A stretch of 64,000 nucleotides of DNA from VAZQ01 sp963756715 (GTDB lineage Bacteria > Pseudomonadota > Alphaproteobacteria > Rhizobiales > Xanthobacteraceae): assembly GCA_963756715.1 (NCBI GenBank), contig CAVWOV010000001.1, forward strand, positions 1-64,000. The letters run 5' to 3'. The translations under genes were made by a program, and so were the position numbers. Of this stretch, positions 30,534-39,322 are shown one piece after another; the first letter of the stretch is position 1; each line of letters opens with the position of its first letter. The notes below the pieces were generated by a model, which searched no databases, was not told the DNA's origin, and was given only the letters and a program-made list of their open reading frames with translations.

Positions 30534-31616
30534 TCAGCTCAATCCCCCCGCCAGCGTCGGGAAGTCGAGCGGGCGGAAGCCGTAGTGCGACAGCCAGCGC
30601 ACGTCGGCCTCGAAGAACGGCGCGCAGGTCCGGCATGCCGTATTTCAGCATGGCGATGCGGTCGATCCCCATGCCCCAGGCGAAGCCCTGGTACTCGTCG
30701 GGATCGAGCCCGCAATTGCGCAGCACGTTCGGATGCACCATGCCGCAGCCGAGAATCTCCAGCCAGTCGTCGCCCTCGCCGAAGCGCACCTCGCCCTTGT
30801 CGCGCCGGCACTGGATGTCGACCTCGAGCGACGGCTCGGTGAACGGGAAGAACGACGGCCGGAACCGCATCTTGACGTCGTCGACCTCGAAGAACGCCTT
30901 GCAGAACTCCTGCAGGATCCATTTCAGGTGACCGAGGTGCGAGCCCTTGTCGATCACCAGGCCCTCGACCTGGTGGAACATCGGCGTGTGGGTCTGGTCG
31001 CTATCGCTGCGATAGGTGCGGCCCGGAATGATGACGCGGATCGGCGGCTTCTGGCTCAGCATGGTGCGCACCTGCACGGGCGAGGTGTGCGTGCGCAGCA
31101 GCATGCGCGAGCCGTCGGGCTTCGGATTGAGATAGAACGTGTCGTGCATCTCCCGGGCCGGATGGCCTTCGGGAAAATTGAGCTTGGTGAAGTTGAGATC
31201 GTCGGTCTCGATGTCGGGCCCTTCGGCGACCGCGAAGCCCATGTCGGCGAAGATCGCCGTCAGTTCGTCGGTCACCTGGCTGATCGGATGGATGCGGCCC
31301 GGCTTCGGCCGGCGGCTCGCGCACCGGCAGCGTGACGTCGACGGTCTCGGTGTTGAGGCGGGCAGTCGAGCGCCGCATGCTTGAGCGCATCCCGGCGCGC
31401 CGCGAGCGCCTCGGTCACCCGATCCTTGAGGCCGTTGATGCGCGGCCCCTCGGCCTTGCGCTGGTCCGGCGTCATGGTGCCGAGCGTGCGCAGCAGCGCG
31501 GAGACCGAGCCGCTCTTGCCGAGCGCCGCGATCCGCACCGCTTCGAGCGCCGCCTCGTCGCCGGCGGCCGAGATGGCGGAGAGGGTCTCCTGCTCCAGTT
31601 GACCGAGATCGGACAT
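30534..31616 (-). pseudogene. pheS: Phenylalanine-tRNA ligase alpha subunit, frameshifted
   Basis: The catalytic alpha subunit. It starts ATG 31616 (MSDLGQLEQETLSAISAAGDEAALEAVRI). Two breaks near 31360 and 31310 are followed by the long intact core: HPISQVTDELTAIFADMGFAVAEGPDIE, FPEGHPAREMHDTFYL, LLRTHTSPVQVRTM, TPMFHQVEGLVID, FRPSFFPFTEPSLEVD, and FAWGMGIDRIAMLKYGMPDLR of class II motif 3. A third break near 30620 precedes the ending WLSHYGFRPLDFPTLAGGLS. The reconstructed length is about 360 residues, as usual. A misread essential gene is the most likely explanation. Confidence 0.94.
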
Positions 31617-31619
31617 CGT

Positions 31620-32123
31620 CTACTCCGCCGCCATCAGGAACAGATCGGTATCGCCGGGCTTGCCGCCGCATTGCGTGAGCATGCAGTGCACCTGGCCGCG
31701 ATGATGGGTCTGATGATTGAAGAAATGCGTGACCAGCGTCCACCGCGGCTGAACGAACTCGCGCCCGGCTGATTTCGAAAACCAGGCGAGGTCGTGATCG
31801 AGCCAGTCGGGCGGCAGGCGATCGGCCCAGCGGACAATCGTGTCGTCGACCTCTGCCCTCGCCTGCTTAAGCCCCGGCCAATCCGGATAGAGCGACACCG
31901 ATTGCGCAATGCCGCCCTCGGGAGGCGGAAAGTCGCTGAACCGGCTCATCCAGATTCGGTCGGCCCAAAGCAGGTGGCTCAGCGTCTTGTGCACCGAGCC
32001 GAAGAACGCGCCGCGCTCGCGCCGCCGCTCCTCATCGGTGAGCGGGTCGGCGACGCCGTAGAGATTGGCGTTCTGCCAGCGGTTGTAGCGCGCCATGCGC
32101 TGCACATAGGCGAGGTCGATCAT
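31620..32123 (-). CDS. DinB family protein
   Basis: A 167-residue four-helix-bundle protein. Histidines in FGSVHKTLSHLLWADRIWMSRF and in THFFNHQTHHRGQVHCMLTQCG are at the positions of the DinB metal triad. DinB-like proteins include thiol-dependent transferases such as bacillithiol or mycothiol S-transferases; the thiol used here is unknown. It lies between pheS (3-base gap) and rplT on the same strand, a common place for accessory genes in this operon. Confidence 0.85.
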   Translation of the reverse strand: MIDLAYVQRMARYNRWQNANLYGVADPLTDEERRRERGAFFGSVHKTLSHLLWADRIWMSRFSDFPPPEGGIAQSVSLYPDWPGLKQARAEVDDTIVRWADRLPPDWLDHDLAWFSKSAGREFVQPRWTLVTHFFNHQTHHRGQVHCMLTQCGGKPGDTDLFLMAAE

Positions 32124-32149
32124 CGGGCGCCCCGTTAGCCGGTGGAGCT

Positions 32150-32236
32150 CTCCCTCCGCTCGTCCCCGCGAGAGCGGGGACCCAGACCTAGCCTGCCAGC
32201 CCTGGATTCCCGCCTGTCGCGGGAATGAACGGAGGG
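32150..32236. repeat. Imperfect inverted-repeat element (MITE-like)
   Basis: The outer arms CCCTCCG (32152-32158) and CGGAGGG (32230-32236) enclose two hairpins: TCCCCGCGAGAGCGGGGA and TCCCGCCTGTCGCGGGAA. The element sits between the DinB gene and rplT. Repeats with CCCCGC...GCGGGG and CCCGC...GCGGGAATGA are common in Bradyrhizobium-type genomes. Confidence 0.7.
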
Positions 32237-32281
32237 CGTGATGTCAGCGGCTCGTCGAGGAAGGACGCTGCGCGCAGGCGA

Positions 32282-32647
32282 CTACGCCGTTGCCGGCATC
32301 GCGGCCTTGGCCTTCTCGACGATGGCCTCAAACGCCGCCGGCTCGTGGATGGCGAGATCGGACAGCACCTTGCGGTCCACCATCACGCCGGCCAGGTCGA
32401 GGCCGTTGATGAACCGGCTGTAGTTGAGGCCGAACGGACGCACTGCGGCATTGAGCCGTTGAATCCACAGCGCGCGGAACGTGCGCTTGCGGCGCTTGCG
32501 GTCACGGTAGGCATACTGGTTGGCCTTCTCGACCGCCTGCTTGGCGACCCGGATGGTGTTCTTGCGGCGGCCGTAAAAGCCCTTCGCTTGCTTGAGGACC
32601 TTTTTATGCTTGGCGTGTCCCGTCACGCCGCGCTTGACGCGGGCCAT
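32282..32647 (-). CDS. rplT: 50S ribosomal protein L20
   Basis: A 121-residue L20: MARVKRGVTGHAKHKKVLKQAKGFYGRRKNTIRVAKQAV, then YRDRKRRKRTFRALWIQRLNAAVRPFGLNYSRFINGL. It binds 23S rRNA early in assembly and in many bacteria represses its own operon by binding the mRNA leader. It is followed downstream by a repeat element and the DinB gene, and preceded by rpmI, 68 bases away. Confidence 0.98.
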   Translation of the reverse strand: MARVKRGVTGHAKHKKVLKQAKGFYGRRKNTIRVAKQAVEKANQYAYRDRKRRKRTFRALWIQRLNAAVRPFGLNYSRFINGLDLAGVMVDRKVLSDLAIHEPAAFEAIVEKAKAAMPATA

Positions 32648-32715
32648 GGCTGATCTCCTGAATAGCGGGCAACAAATGTGAAATGGCGCGCCGCCCTAAG
32701 GGCGGCCGAGGGCTG

Positions 32716-32916
32716 TCAGCTATTGGGCAGCCAGTATTTCTTGATGTTATCGCCGTCGGTCTTGAACAGTACGGCGGTGCCGCGCAACTGGCGGATCTGC
32801 TTTTTGGTCCGCTTGATCATGCCGTGGCGTTTGCCGCGATGGGCGTACAGCACCTTTCCGGTGCCGGTCACCTTGAAGCGCTTTTTTGCGCCCGACTTGG
32901 TCTTGATCTTGGGCAT
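32716..32916 (-). CDS. rpmI: 50S ribosomal protein L35
   Basis: A 66-residue basic protein, MPKIKTKSGAKKRFKVTGTGKVLYAHRGKRHGMIKRTKKQIRQLRGT, a complete L35. The frame is open for 600 bases upstream, but the start at 32916 fits the family. It is the first gene of the rpmI-rplT-pheS-pheT run. infC lies upstream, beyond a small plus-strand frame. Confidence 0.98.
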   Translation of the reverse strand: MPKIKTKSGAKKRFKVTGTGKVLYAHRGKRHGMIKRTKKQIRQLRGTAVLFKTDGDNIKKYWLPNS

Positions 32917-33242
32917 TTGGCTCTCCATTTCGGCCCTGCCATGGCGAAAACGCCCGGCTGGCCGGATTCTGCTCGATTTGAGCGTGCTGATTGAGCACTT
33001 CACGTCGCCACGGCAGCCCGTTGCGCCGGGCGGCGAGAGGGCGGCGTTATGGCAGAGGGCGGGAGAAAACACAACCACAACAAGGAGGTTCGGCAGATGG
33101 GCCGTGGTCCCGGAAGCTGCCGCAAAACCGCCGTGCGGATGAAACCATATTAACCGGTCCGGGGTTATCGTCCGGTTGTGGCCCGGCACGGCGGTTGCAT
33201 GGGTTTCGAGTAAAGGCCATCGCACGGCGATGGGGTGCCACG
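32917..33242. other. Spacer between rpmI and a divergent small frame
   Basis: About 325 bases without a recognised gene. It must hold the rpmI operon promoter and any L20-type leader control. I see no clear hairpin ladder or terminator. Open frames crossing it have no family resemblance. Confidence 0.4.
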
Positions 33243-33476
33243 ATGTGGAAGCTGAATTGGTTGAGTTCGAACTGGCGCACGCAAATCTTTTTTGCGCTCG
33301 CCGGCGTGATTTTTGTCCTTTGCCAGTTCCTGGTGGGCACTCCCCCCAAGCTCGATCCGGCTGCCGATTCACGGGCCGACCGCAGCGCCGGTGACGGCAG
33401 GTTTCAGGAACCCGCGACCTATTTCGAGTCGATTGAACAGAGTACCGACGGCCTGAACCAGGGACCTGAGGACTGA
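33243..33476 (+). CDS. Small single-pass membrane protein, hypothetical
   Basis: A 77-residue frame, MWKLNWLSSNWRTQIFFALAGVIFVLCQFLVG, followed by a hydrophilic tail with PATYFESIEQSTDGLNQGPED. The single transmembrane helix near residues 15-32 supports a real product. No family is recognised and no strong ribosome binding site is seen. It lies between rpmI and infC on the opposite strand and ends at a bidirectional-looking terminator. Confidence 0.45.
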   Translation: MWKLNWLSSNWRTQIFFALAGVIFVLCQFLVGTPPKLDPAADSRADRSAGDGRFQEPATYFESIEQSTDGLNQGPED

Positions 33477-33499
33477 TTAGCCGGCCGTCCAAATGATAA

Positions 33500-33522
33500 A
33501 TGCCCGGTGAGAGGCCGGGCAT
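33500..33522. terminator. Hairpin between convergent small ORF and infC
   Basis: ATGCCCGG (33500-33507) and CCGGGCAT (33515-33522) form a perfect 8-bp stem with a 7-base loop. The T run is weak on both sides. Its place between two converging genes suggests a shared terminator. Confidence 0.55.
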
Positions 33523-33571
33523 CCGTCAGAATCGTCCGCCGGAAAAATCCGGCCGCGGTGCCCCGCCGCGG

Positions 33572-34111
33572 TTACCGCGGCGCCAGCACCATCACAACCT
33601 GCCGGCCTTCGAAGCGCGGTTCCTGCTCGACCTTGGCGATCTTGGTGGTGTCGTCCTTGACCCGGTTGAGCAGTTTGTAGCCCAGGTCCTGATGGGCCAT
33701 TTCGCGGCCACGGAAGCGCAAAGTAATCTTGACCTTGTCGCCCTCCTCGAAGAAGCGCTGCATCGAGCGCATCTTCACCTCGTAGTCATGGTCGTCGATC
33801 ATCGGCCGGAGCTTGATTTCCTTGACCTCGACGACTTTCTGTTTCTTGCGGGCTTCGGCCGCCTTCTTCTGCGCCTGATACTTATACTTACCGTAATCAA
33901 GAAATTTGGCGACAGGGGGGACCGAATTGGGGGCGATCTCTACGAGATCAAGCCCGGCTTCCTGAGCTCTTTGCAACGCGATCGGCGTATCGACAGGCCC
34001 GTGATTGTGGCCGGTCTGGTCGATCAGTTGGACTTGTTGCGAGCGAATCTCCTCGTTGATGCGCGGGCCGTCCTTCGGGGCGGGCTGCGCGGTTCTCATC
34101 GGTCGGCGAAT
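33572..34111 (-). CDS. infC: Translation initiation factor IF-3 with an ATT start
   Basis: A 179-residue IF-3. The N-terminal domain reads KDGPRINEEIRSQQVQLIDQTG and EAGLDLVEIAPNSVPPVAKFLDYGKYKYQ. The linker is EARKKQKVVEVKEIKLRP. The C-terminal domain follows: DYEVKMRSMQRFFEEGDKVKITLRFRGREMAHQDLG. The start is most likely ATT at 34109-34111: the AGGAG ribosome site lies nine bases before it, whereas the ATG at 34099 would be 21 bases away. IF-3 rejects non-standard start codons, so an ATT start gives self-repression, as in E. coli infC. Confidence 0.94.
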   Translation of the reverse strand: MRRPMRTAQPAPKDGPRINEEIRSQQVQLIDQTGHNHGPVDTPIALQRAQEAGLDLVEIAPNSVPPVAKFLDYGKYKYQAQKKAAEARKKQKVVEVKEIKLRPMIDDHDYEVKMRSMQRFFEEGDKVKITLRFRGREMAHQDLGYKLLNRVKDDTTKIAKVEQEPRFEGRQVVMVLAPR

Positions 34112-34238
34112 GGCTTGGCTCTCCTCATGCTGTTGAGACGTGCCCGCCAGCGCGGGCTCGCGAAGGATCGGTAGAAACCGGCCATAAGTCAACGGCAATG
34201 CGCACGCATCCGCGGCCATTTTGGCCGCCGGGGCAGTA

Positions 34239-35450
34239 TCAGGCATCGCGCGCCAGCAGCGACGTATAGACCGCACGGGTCGCCGCTGCGACGCTTTGCG
34301 GCGAAAACATGTACTCGGCGAACTGGCGCGCGCGCGCACACATCGCGCGGTAGGCTGTGCCGTCGAGCTTCAGGGCGAGATCGATGGCTTGGGCGAACTT
34401 GATCGGATCGCCGCGCTGAACCACCCATCCGGTGCGCACGTCCTCGGGCATGTCGGGTGGTGTCACGATATTCTCCGGCAGGATGCCCACGTCGGTGGTC
34501 ACAACCGGCCTGCCCATGGCCTGAGCTTCGGCCACCACGCGACCGAGAACGGGTGCTTCGTTGGCCGGAACCGCGACCACGTCGGCGGCGGCAAGCGCTG
34601 CCGGCATGTCGCGGCAATGGCCGGTCACGCGGAACATCTTCTGTACGCCGTGCGCCTTGGCCTGACTGAAGATCGAACGCGCGTACTTCTCGTGGCTGCG
34701 GTGCTCGCCCGCAATGACGAACACGACGTTGCGCATGCCGCTGTCGAGCAAGTTGCGCGCGACAGCGGGCAGCAACAACTGCCCGTTCCATGGTGCGACG
34801 CGCCCCGGCGTCAGCACGATCCGCGCATCGTCCGGAATTTTCCAGGCCGCACACAGTGCCGCGATGCGCTCTGCGTCGACGGCGGCCGGATCGAATGTGC
34901 GGGTATCGATCCCGCGCGGGATCACCGTGATGCGCTCGCGCGGCAGGCGATAACGCGCCATGACTGCGGAGGCCACAAAACTTGACGGCGCGATCACCCG
35001 GTCGCCGCGCGCCAGCGAATTCGCCCAGAGCGCGCGCACGCGCGAGCCAGGCGGCACGTCCGGCAGTGTGGTGACGAGCCAGACCGCGATCTGCGAGGCC
35101 GCCAAGTGGGCGCACCACGCGCCGCCGGCGCTATGCGCGTGCACGATGTCGACGCGGGCGCCGGCAATCAGTTCTTCGATCTGGCGCGCGCTCCGCCTGA
35201 GTTTGAACGGATTGAAGGTGTCGTTCGCCAGCGGGACCCACTCGCCGCCGAATGCCCTGAGCTCGTCGGACAGCGGCCCCTCCTCGGCGGCGACCACCGC
35301 GCGGGCGCCCCATTGCAGCAGCGCTTGGGCGACATTGAGGGCGGTGCGGGCAACCGGGCCTTCGCGCAACGCCGGCACGATCTGCAGGATCGTCGCCCCC
35401 GCCAAGGTGCGCGCAGCCTCATTTGTCTCGCCGTAGCCGTCGCTCACCAA
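34239..35450 (-). CDS. Glycosyltransferase family 4
   Basis: A 403-residue GT-B enzyme. The N-terminal acceptor domain has ILQIVPALREGPVARTALNVAQAL and DIVHAHSAGGAWCAHLAA. The C-terminal sugar-nucleotide domain has VIPRGIDTRTFDP, LTPGRVAPWNGQLLLPAVA and the EAPVLGRVVAEAQAMGRPVV region with the donor-binding acidic residue, then GWVVQRGDPIKFAQAID. It probably adds a sugar to a surface lipid or polysaccharide in the cytoplasm. The acceptor is unknown. It ends 128 bases upstream of infC and is divergent from the hydrolase gene. Confidence 0.85.
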   Translation of the reverse strand: MVSDGYGETNEAARTLAGATILQIVPALREGPVARTALNVAQALLQWGARAVVAAEEGPLSDELRAFGGEWVPLANDTFNPFKLRRSARQIEELIAGARVDIVHAHSAGGAWCAHLAASQIAVWLVTTLPDVPPGSRVRALWANSLARGDRVIAPSSFVASAVMARYRLPRERITVIPRGIDTRTFDPAAVDAERIAALCAAWKIPDDARIVLTPGRVAPWNGQLLLPAVARNLLDSGMRNVVFVIAGEHRSHEKYARSIFSQAKAHGVQKMFRVTGHCRDMPAALAAADVVAVPANEAPVLGRVVAEAQAMGRPVVTTDVGILPENIVTPPDMPEDVRTGWVVQRGDPIKFAQAIDLALKLDGTAYRAMCARARQFAEYMFSPQSVAAATRAVYTSLLARDA

Positions 35451-35585
35451 TTCTTACCTCTCGCCCGGTTTCGGCCTTCGGCGACCCTGATGATCGAAAC
35501 AGCACCCTTGCAATCAATGGCAGCATGCGGCCAAACACACGACAAGGCCGCCTTTGAATATCTACACCTACGACCGATTCCCCGA

Positions 35586-36377
35586 ATGAGCGATACTTGC
35601 CTGAAATTCCTGGAAGTTGGAACCGGCTCGGCGGCTCGTCGCATCGCTGTGCGCCAGCGTGACGGCGCCGGACCGGGCCTGATTTGGCTCGGCGGCTTCA
35701 AGTCCGATATGGCGGGCACCAAGGCCGAGGCGCTGGATGCCTGGGCGCGCGACCATGGGCGGGCCATGACGCGCTTCGATTATTCGGGCCACGGCGAATC
35801 GGGCGGGGATTTTGCCGCAGGCACGATCGGCCGATGGCTCGAGGAATGTATCTCGGTCTTCGACGCGTGTTGCCGCGGTCCGCAGGTGATCATCGGTTCG
35901 TCGATGGGCGGATGGCTGGCGCTTTTATTGGCGCGTGAGCTGGCCCGGCGGACGACACCGCAGGCGGCCAAGGCTGCCGCCGTCATCGGGATGGTGCTGA
36001 TCGCGCCGGCGGTCGATTTCACCGAAGAACTGATGTGGAAGCGGTTTCCACCCGAGGTGCGGCGTGAGATCGAAGAGACAGGCGCCTGGTCGCGGCCGTC
36101 ACAATATTCCGCCGAGCCCTATTTAATTACCCGCGGATTGATCGAAGAGGGACGCAACCACCTTCTGCTCGACGGCATGATCGAGACCGGGTGTCCGGTA
36201 CGGGTTCTGCAAGGTGTGCAGGATCCCGATGTGCCCTGGCAGCACGCCGTGGAGCTGGTCTCACGCTTTGCGCGCGACGACGTCGTGCTGACCATGATCA
36301 AGGACGGTGACCACCGGCTATCGCGGCCGGAGGACATCGACCGGTTGATTGCGGCGGTCGCGGAGTTCGCCGAGTAG
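35586..36377 (+). CDS. Alpha/beta hydrolase
   Basis: A 263-residue serine hydrolase. LIWLGGFKSDM forms the oxyanion side, FDYSGHGESGGDF follows, and the nucleophile elbow is IGSSMGGWLALLLA. VLQGVQDPDVPWQHA contains the acid and DGDHRLSRPEDI the catalytic histidine. It resembles the palmitoyl-thioesterase ABHD10 group. The ATG at 35586 is used because the upstream frame has no resemblance. In related genomes a hydrolase of this kind often neighbours infC; the substrate is unknown. Confidence 0.88.
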   Translation: MSDTCLKFLEVGTGSAARRIAVRQRDGAGPGLIWLGGFKSDMAGTKAEALDAWARDHGRAMTRFDYSGHGESGGDFAAGTIGRWLEECISVFDACCRGPQVIIGSSMGGWLALLLARELARRTTPQAAKAAAVIGMVLIAPAVDFTEELMWKRFPPEVRREIEETGAWSRPSQYSAEPYLITRGLIEEGRNHLLLDGMIETGCPVRVLQGVQDPDVPWQHAVELVSRFARDDVVLTMIKDGDHRLSRPEDIDRLIAAVAEFAE

Positions 36378-36544
36378 CCGCATAGCGACGCCGAACGCCG
36401 CCGGCGGGAGATCGGCTTGCCTCTCCCCGCGCGACGGCATTCAGGTTTCGCTCGTGTCTATGAAACCAGCGTGGCTTTGGATTTGACGTTCCTACGATGG
36501 ATTCGCTGCAATGCTGATCGGAACGTCAAAGCCGTCCCACTAGA

Positions 36545-37174
36545 TCACAGAATGATCGCCGCCGCCGTGATGGCAACACCAACCGCCTGCTTCAGCGACT
36601 GAAGCAGCGCGCCGAAGTCGAGATCGGCGCGGGCCTGCCAGGCCCAGTGGTAGCCGGCGGAGAAGTTTCCCCAGGCCTGCCGCAAGACCTCGGATCGATG
36701 GTCGTCGTTCCAATCGAAATTCCTGGAGCCGGATTCGAAAGTCCCATGCACGCGACCGTTGCGCAGCACTTGAACAGGAATCCCGTTGTTACTGACGACA
36801 AGGATGCCGAGCGCGACGTTGTAGCTCGGCGCGCCGGAAACGTGGAAGTGACCGGCCGCATGGGCGAGCCCGCTGGGGAACAGGCTCAAATGTCCCCAGC
36901 CGCCGACCGGAACGCCGCCGGAAAACGCGATCGTGCCGGTGTTGATGATGATGCTGTCGAGCCTTGCCAGCGGTTGGGCGGTGGTTGCGTTGGCAAAGCG
37001 CTTCCACACTTCCCGCCCGACCGGTTCGGTCGCCTCTGCGACGACCGCGTCGTGTGTGAGCGGGAAATCGACCCGTCCCTGGCCGCCGATCAGCGCCTTG
37101 GTGCCCTGCAGCCGAACCATGTCGGCGAAATGCTTTGCGATAGCTTCATCGGGAGTTTGAAAGATCTGATCCAC
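36545..37174 (-). CDS. Hypothetical protein with hydrophobic C-terminus
   Basis: A 209-residue protein I do not recognise. It starts at GTG 37174 behind a perfect AAGGAGG site (MDQIFQTPDEAIAKHFADMVRLQG). The middle is beta-rich and glycine-rich (LDSIIINTGTIAFSGGVPVGGWGHLSLFPSG, YNVALGILVVSNNGIPVQVLRNGRV), followed by SRNFDWNDDHRSEVLRQAWGNFSAGYHWAWQA. A short hydrophobic helix ends it (AVGVAITAAAIIL), possibly a tail anchor. No signal peptide is seen. It stands alone between the hydrolase and the SDR protein. Confidence 0.7.
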   Translation of the reverse strand: MDQIFQTPDEAIAKHFADMVRLQGTKALIGGQGRVDFPLTHDAVVAEATEPVGREVWKRFANATTAQPLARLDSIIINTGTIAFSGGVPVGGWGHLSLFPSGLAHAAGHFHVSGAPSYNVALGILVVSNNGIPVQVLRNGRVHGTFESGSRNFDWNDDHRSEVLRQAWGNFSAGYHWAWQARADLDFGALLQSLKQAVGVAITAAAIIL

Positions 37175-37268
37175 GTCGTCCTCCTTACTAGAGTGAGACG
37201 TCGCGAGTGTGCCGCAACCGGCGAATTTCAAGTGTGAAGCAGTTCATAGAGCGAGCCGCCAACCTGCC

Positions 37269-38195
37269 TTACGCGGATGGAGCAGGCTTCGTGACGGAGA
37301 GATGATCGCCGGCGTCATGGAGAGCGCGCAGGCCGTCTCGATAATTTGGATAGCGCAACGTCACGCCGAGGACCGTCTTGAGCTTGTCGTTCCGCGCCCG
37401 AATGCAGCCGTCATAGAAGCTCAGCGCCAGGGGCGAGAGATATCGCGACGCATCCGCGTATGGAATTTCCGCCGGCGGCTCGATGCCGAGCAGGGTGGCC
37501 GCGAAGGCGATCTGTTCGCTCGGTGATGCGGGTTCATCGTCGACGACATTGAAGATGCCGTCGGCGCGCCGCGCGAATGCTGCGTCGATGGCCTGCGCAA
37601 TGTCATAGACGTGGATGCGGTTCGAGACGTGGCCGGGCTTGGCGACGCGCTGCGCGCTGCCGCGCAGCAGCCGCAGCAAGCCGTTCTGCCCCGGTCCATA
37701 GATGCCGCCGAGCCTCAGAATGCAGACCGGCAGGTTGCGGCGTTTGCCGAGAGCCTGCCAGGCCTGTTCGGCATCGATGCGCGCATTGCCGCGACGGGCG
37801 CGGCCACGGACGACCGCGGCGGTCTCGTCGATCCAGGCGCCGCCGGAATCCGGATAGACGCCGAGCGTCGAAAGCAACACCACGCTGGCGAGCCGGGACG
37901 CAGATGCGATCTCGGTCTCCAGTGCAGTGAGCACCGGGTCGCCGGTCGCCGCCGGCGCCGCCGAGATCAGCAGGGCGTCGGCGGATTTGACCGCGGCGGC
38001 AACATCACTGGTCGCGGCTGTTCCGTCGAACACAAGCATCTCGACCGTTCGTCCGCCTAAGCTCCGAGCAGCGGCGGTCGCGGCGCGTTCGGTGGTGCGG
38101 GTCGTGCCGATAATCCGATCGAAGCGATCGCCGAAATGCGTCACGTAATGGCGGGCGCAGTACCCAAGCCCGAGGCAGACCAGCGTCGGCATCAT
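37269..38195 (-). CDS. NAD-dependent epimerase/dehydratase-like SDR protein
   Basis: A 308-residue extended SDR related to YeeZ. The N-terminal LVCLGLGYCARHYVTHFGDRF is a nucleotide-binding GxGxxA variant. VVLLSTLGVYPDSGGAWIDE, CILRLGGIYGPGQNGL and NRIHVYDIAQAIDAAFARRADGIFNVVDDEPAS are standard for the group. The usual YxxxK dyad is not evident, so catalysis is uncertain. The ATG overlaps the queG stop as ATGA, showing co-translation. Confidence 0.82.
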   Translation of the reverse strand: MMPTLVCLGLGYCARHYVTHFGDRFDRIIGTTRTTERAATAAARSLGGRTVEMLVFDGTAATSDVAAAVKSADALLISAAPAATGDPVLTALETEIASASRLASVVLLSTLGVYPDSGGAWIDETAAVVRGRARRGNARIDAEQAWQALGKRRNLPVCILRLGGIYGPGQNGLLRLLRGSAQRVAKPGHVSNRIHVYDIAQAIDAAFARRADGIFNVVDDEPASPSEQIAFAATLLGIEPPAEIPYADASRYLSPLALSFYDGCIRARNDKLKTVLGVTLRYPNYRDGLRALHDAGDHLSVTKPAPSA

Positions 38196-39320
38196 GCGTC
38201 GACCTGATCGAGTGCGCAGGCCCACTCATCCGTTACCCCGGCATCAATCTCCGACGCACGATGCATCGACGCGAGCGACGCCAGCCGTTCCGGGTCGAGT
38301 TGCCCTAACGCCCACACCGCAGCGCCGCGCACCAGCGGTGACGGATCGTCGAGCAGGCGTTCGGCCTCTCGTGCCAGCGAGGCATCCCCCGAGTTGCCGA
38401 TCGCGGTCAGCACGTTGCGGATGAAACGGTCACGGCCGGTGCGCTTGACCGGCGATTTCGCAAACAACGCGCGGAAGCCCGCATCGTCGAGCCGCGCGAG
38501 ATCGGCAAGATGCGGGGCACGAAGCGCGCCGCGCGCCGCAAGTTTGGCTTCGCGGCCGGCCTGCGCGAATTTGTTCCACGGGCAGACCGCCAGACAGTCG
38601 TCGCAGCCGTAAATGCGGTTGCCCATCGCGCGGCGCAGGTCGCGTGGGATTGGGCCTTTGTGTTCGATGGTCAGATACGAGATGCAGCGCCGCGCATCGA
38701 GCCGGTAAGGCGCCGGAAACGCCGCGGTCGGGCAGACGTCGAGACAGGAACGGCACGTGCCGCAGTGATCAGGTTCCGCGGCATCGACGGGCAGATCGAG
38801 CGTCGTGAGGATCGCGCCGAGGAAGAGCCACGAACCGAACTCGCGCGACACCAGATTGGTGTGCTTGCCCTGCCAGCCGAGCCCGGCCGCCATGGCGAGC
38901 GGCTTTTCCATCAGCGCGGCGGTATCGACGAACACCTTGACGTCGCCGCCCGCGTTCGCGACCAGCCAGCGTGCCAGCGCCTTCAGCTTCGGCTTGATGA
39001 TCTCGTGATAGTCGTCGCCTTGCGCATAGACCGAGATTGCGCCGCGTTCACGCGCCCGCAGGATCGCAAGCGGATCGCCGCCGGAGCCATAGTTCAGGCC
39101 CAGCATGATGACGGAGCGCACCTCGGGCATCAGCGCACGCGGATCGCCGCGGCGCTCCGCGGTCGCCGCCATCCAGTCCATGTCGCCGTGAGCACCATCC
39201 GCAAGAAATCGTGCGAGCCGCTCCTTCGCCAGCGGGATAGCGTCCGGCCGGGTGATGCCGACGGCATCGAACCCCAGTTCGCGGGCCTGCTGTGGCGAAC
39301 GCCGCCTTGAGCGCCGCAGA
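38192..39320 (-). pseudogene. queG: Epoxyqueuosine reductase QueG, N-terminal frame break
   Basis: The cobalamin- and iron-sulphur-dependent enzyme for the last step of queuosine synthesis in tRNA. An intact frame from 39181 holds SVIMLGLNYGSG, GDDYHEIIKPKLKALARWL, GLGWQGKHTNLVSREFGSWLFLG, and two 4Fe-4S motifs (CGTCRSCLDVCPTAAF, CDDCLAVCPWNKFA). A HEAT-like tail follows (DPSPLVRGAAVWALGQLD). The missing N-terminus is readable upstream (QQARELGFDAVGITRPDAIP). It has no ATG in that frame, while DSAALKAAFA lies in another frame just before, so a break near 39297 is likely. The start codon is not identified. Confidence 0.85.
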
Positions 39321-39322
39321 AT

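Noticed and set aside
32991..33242. N-terminal extension of the small membrane protein frame
   Set aside because: The 84 residues before the ATG at 33243 are low-complexity and without a start signal.
34189..35118. A 309-residue minus-strand frame inside the glycosyltransferase gene
   Set aside because: It is out of frame with a complete GT4 protein and has arginine-rich shadow composition.
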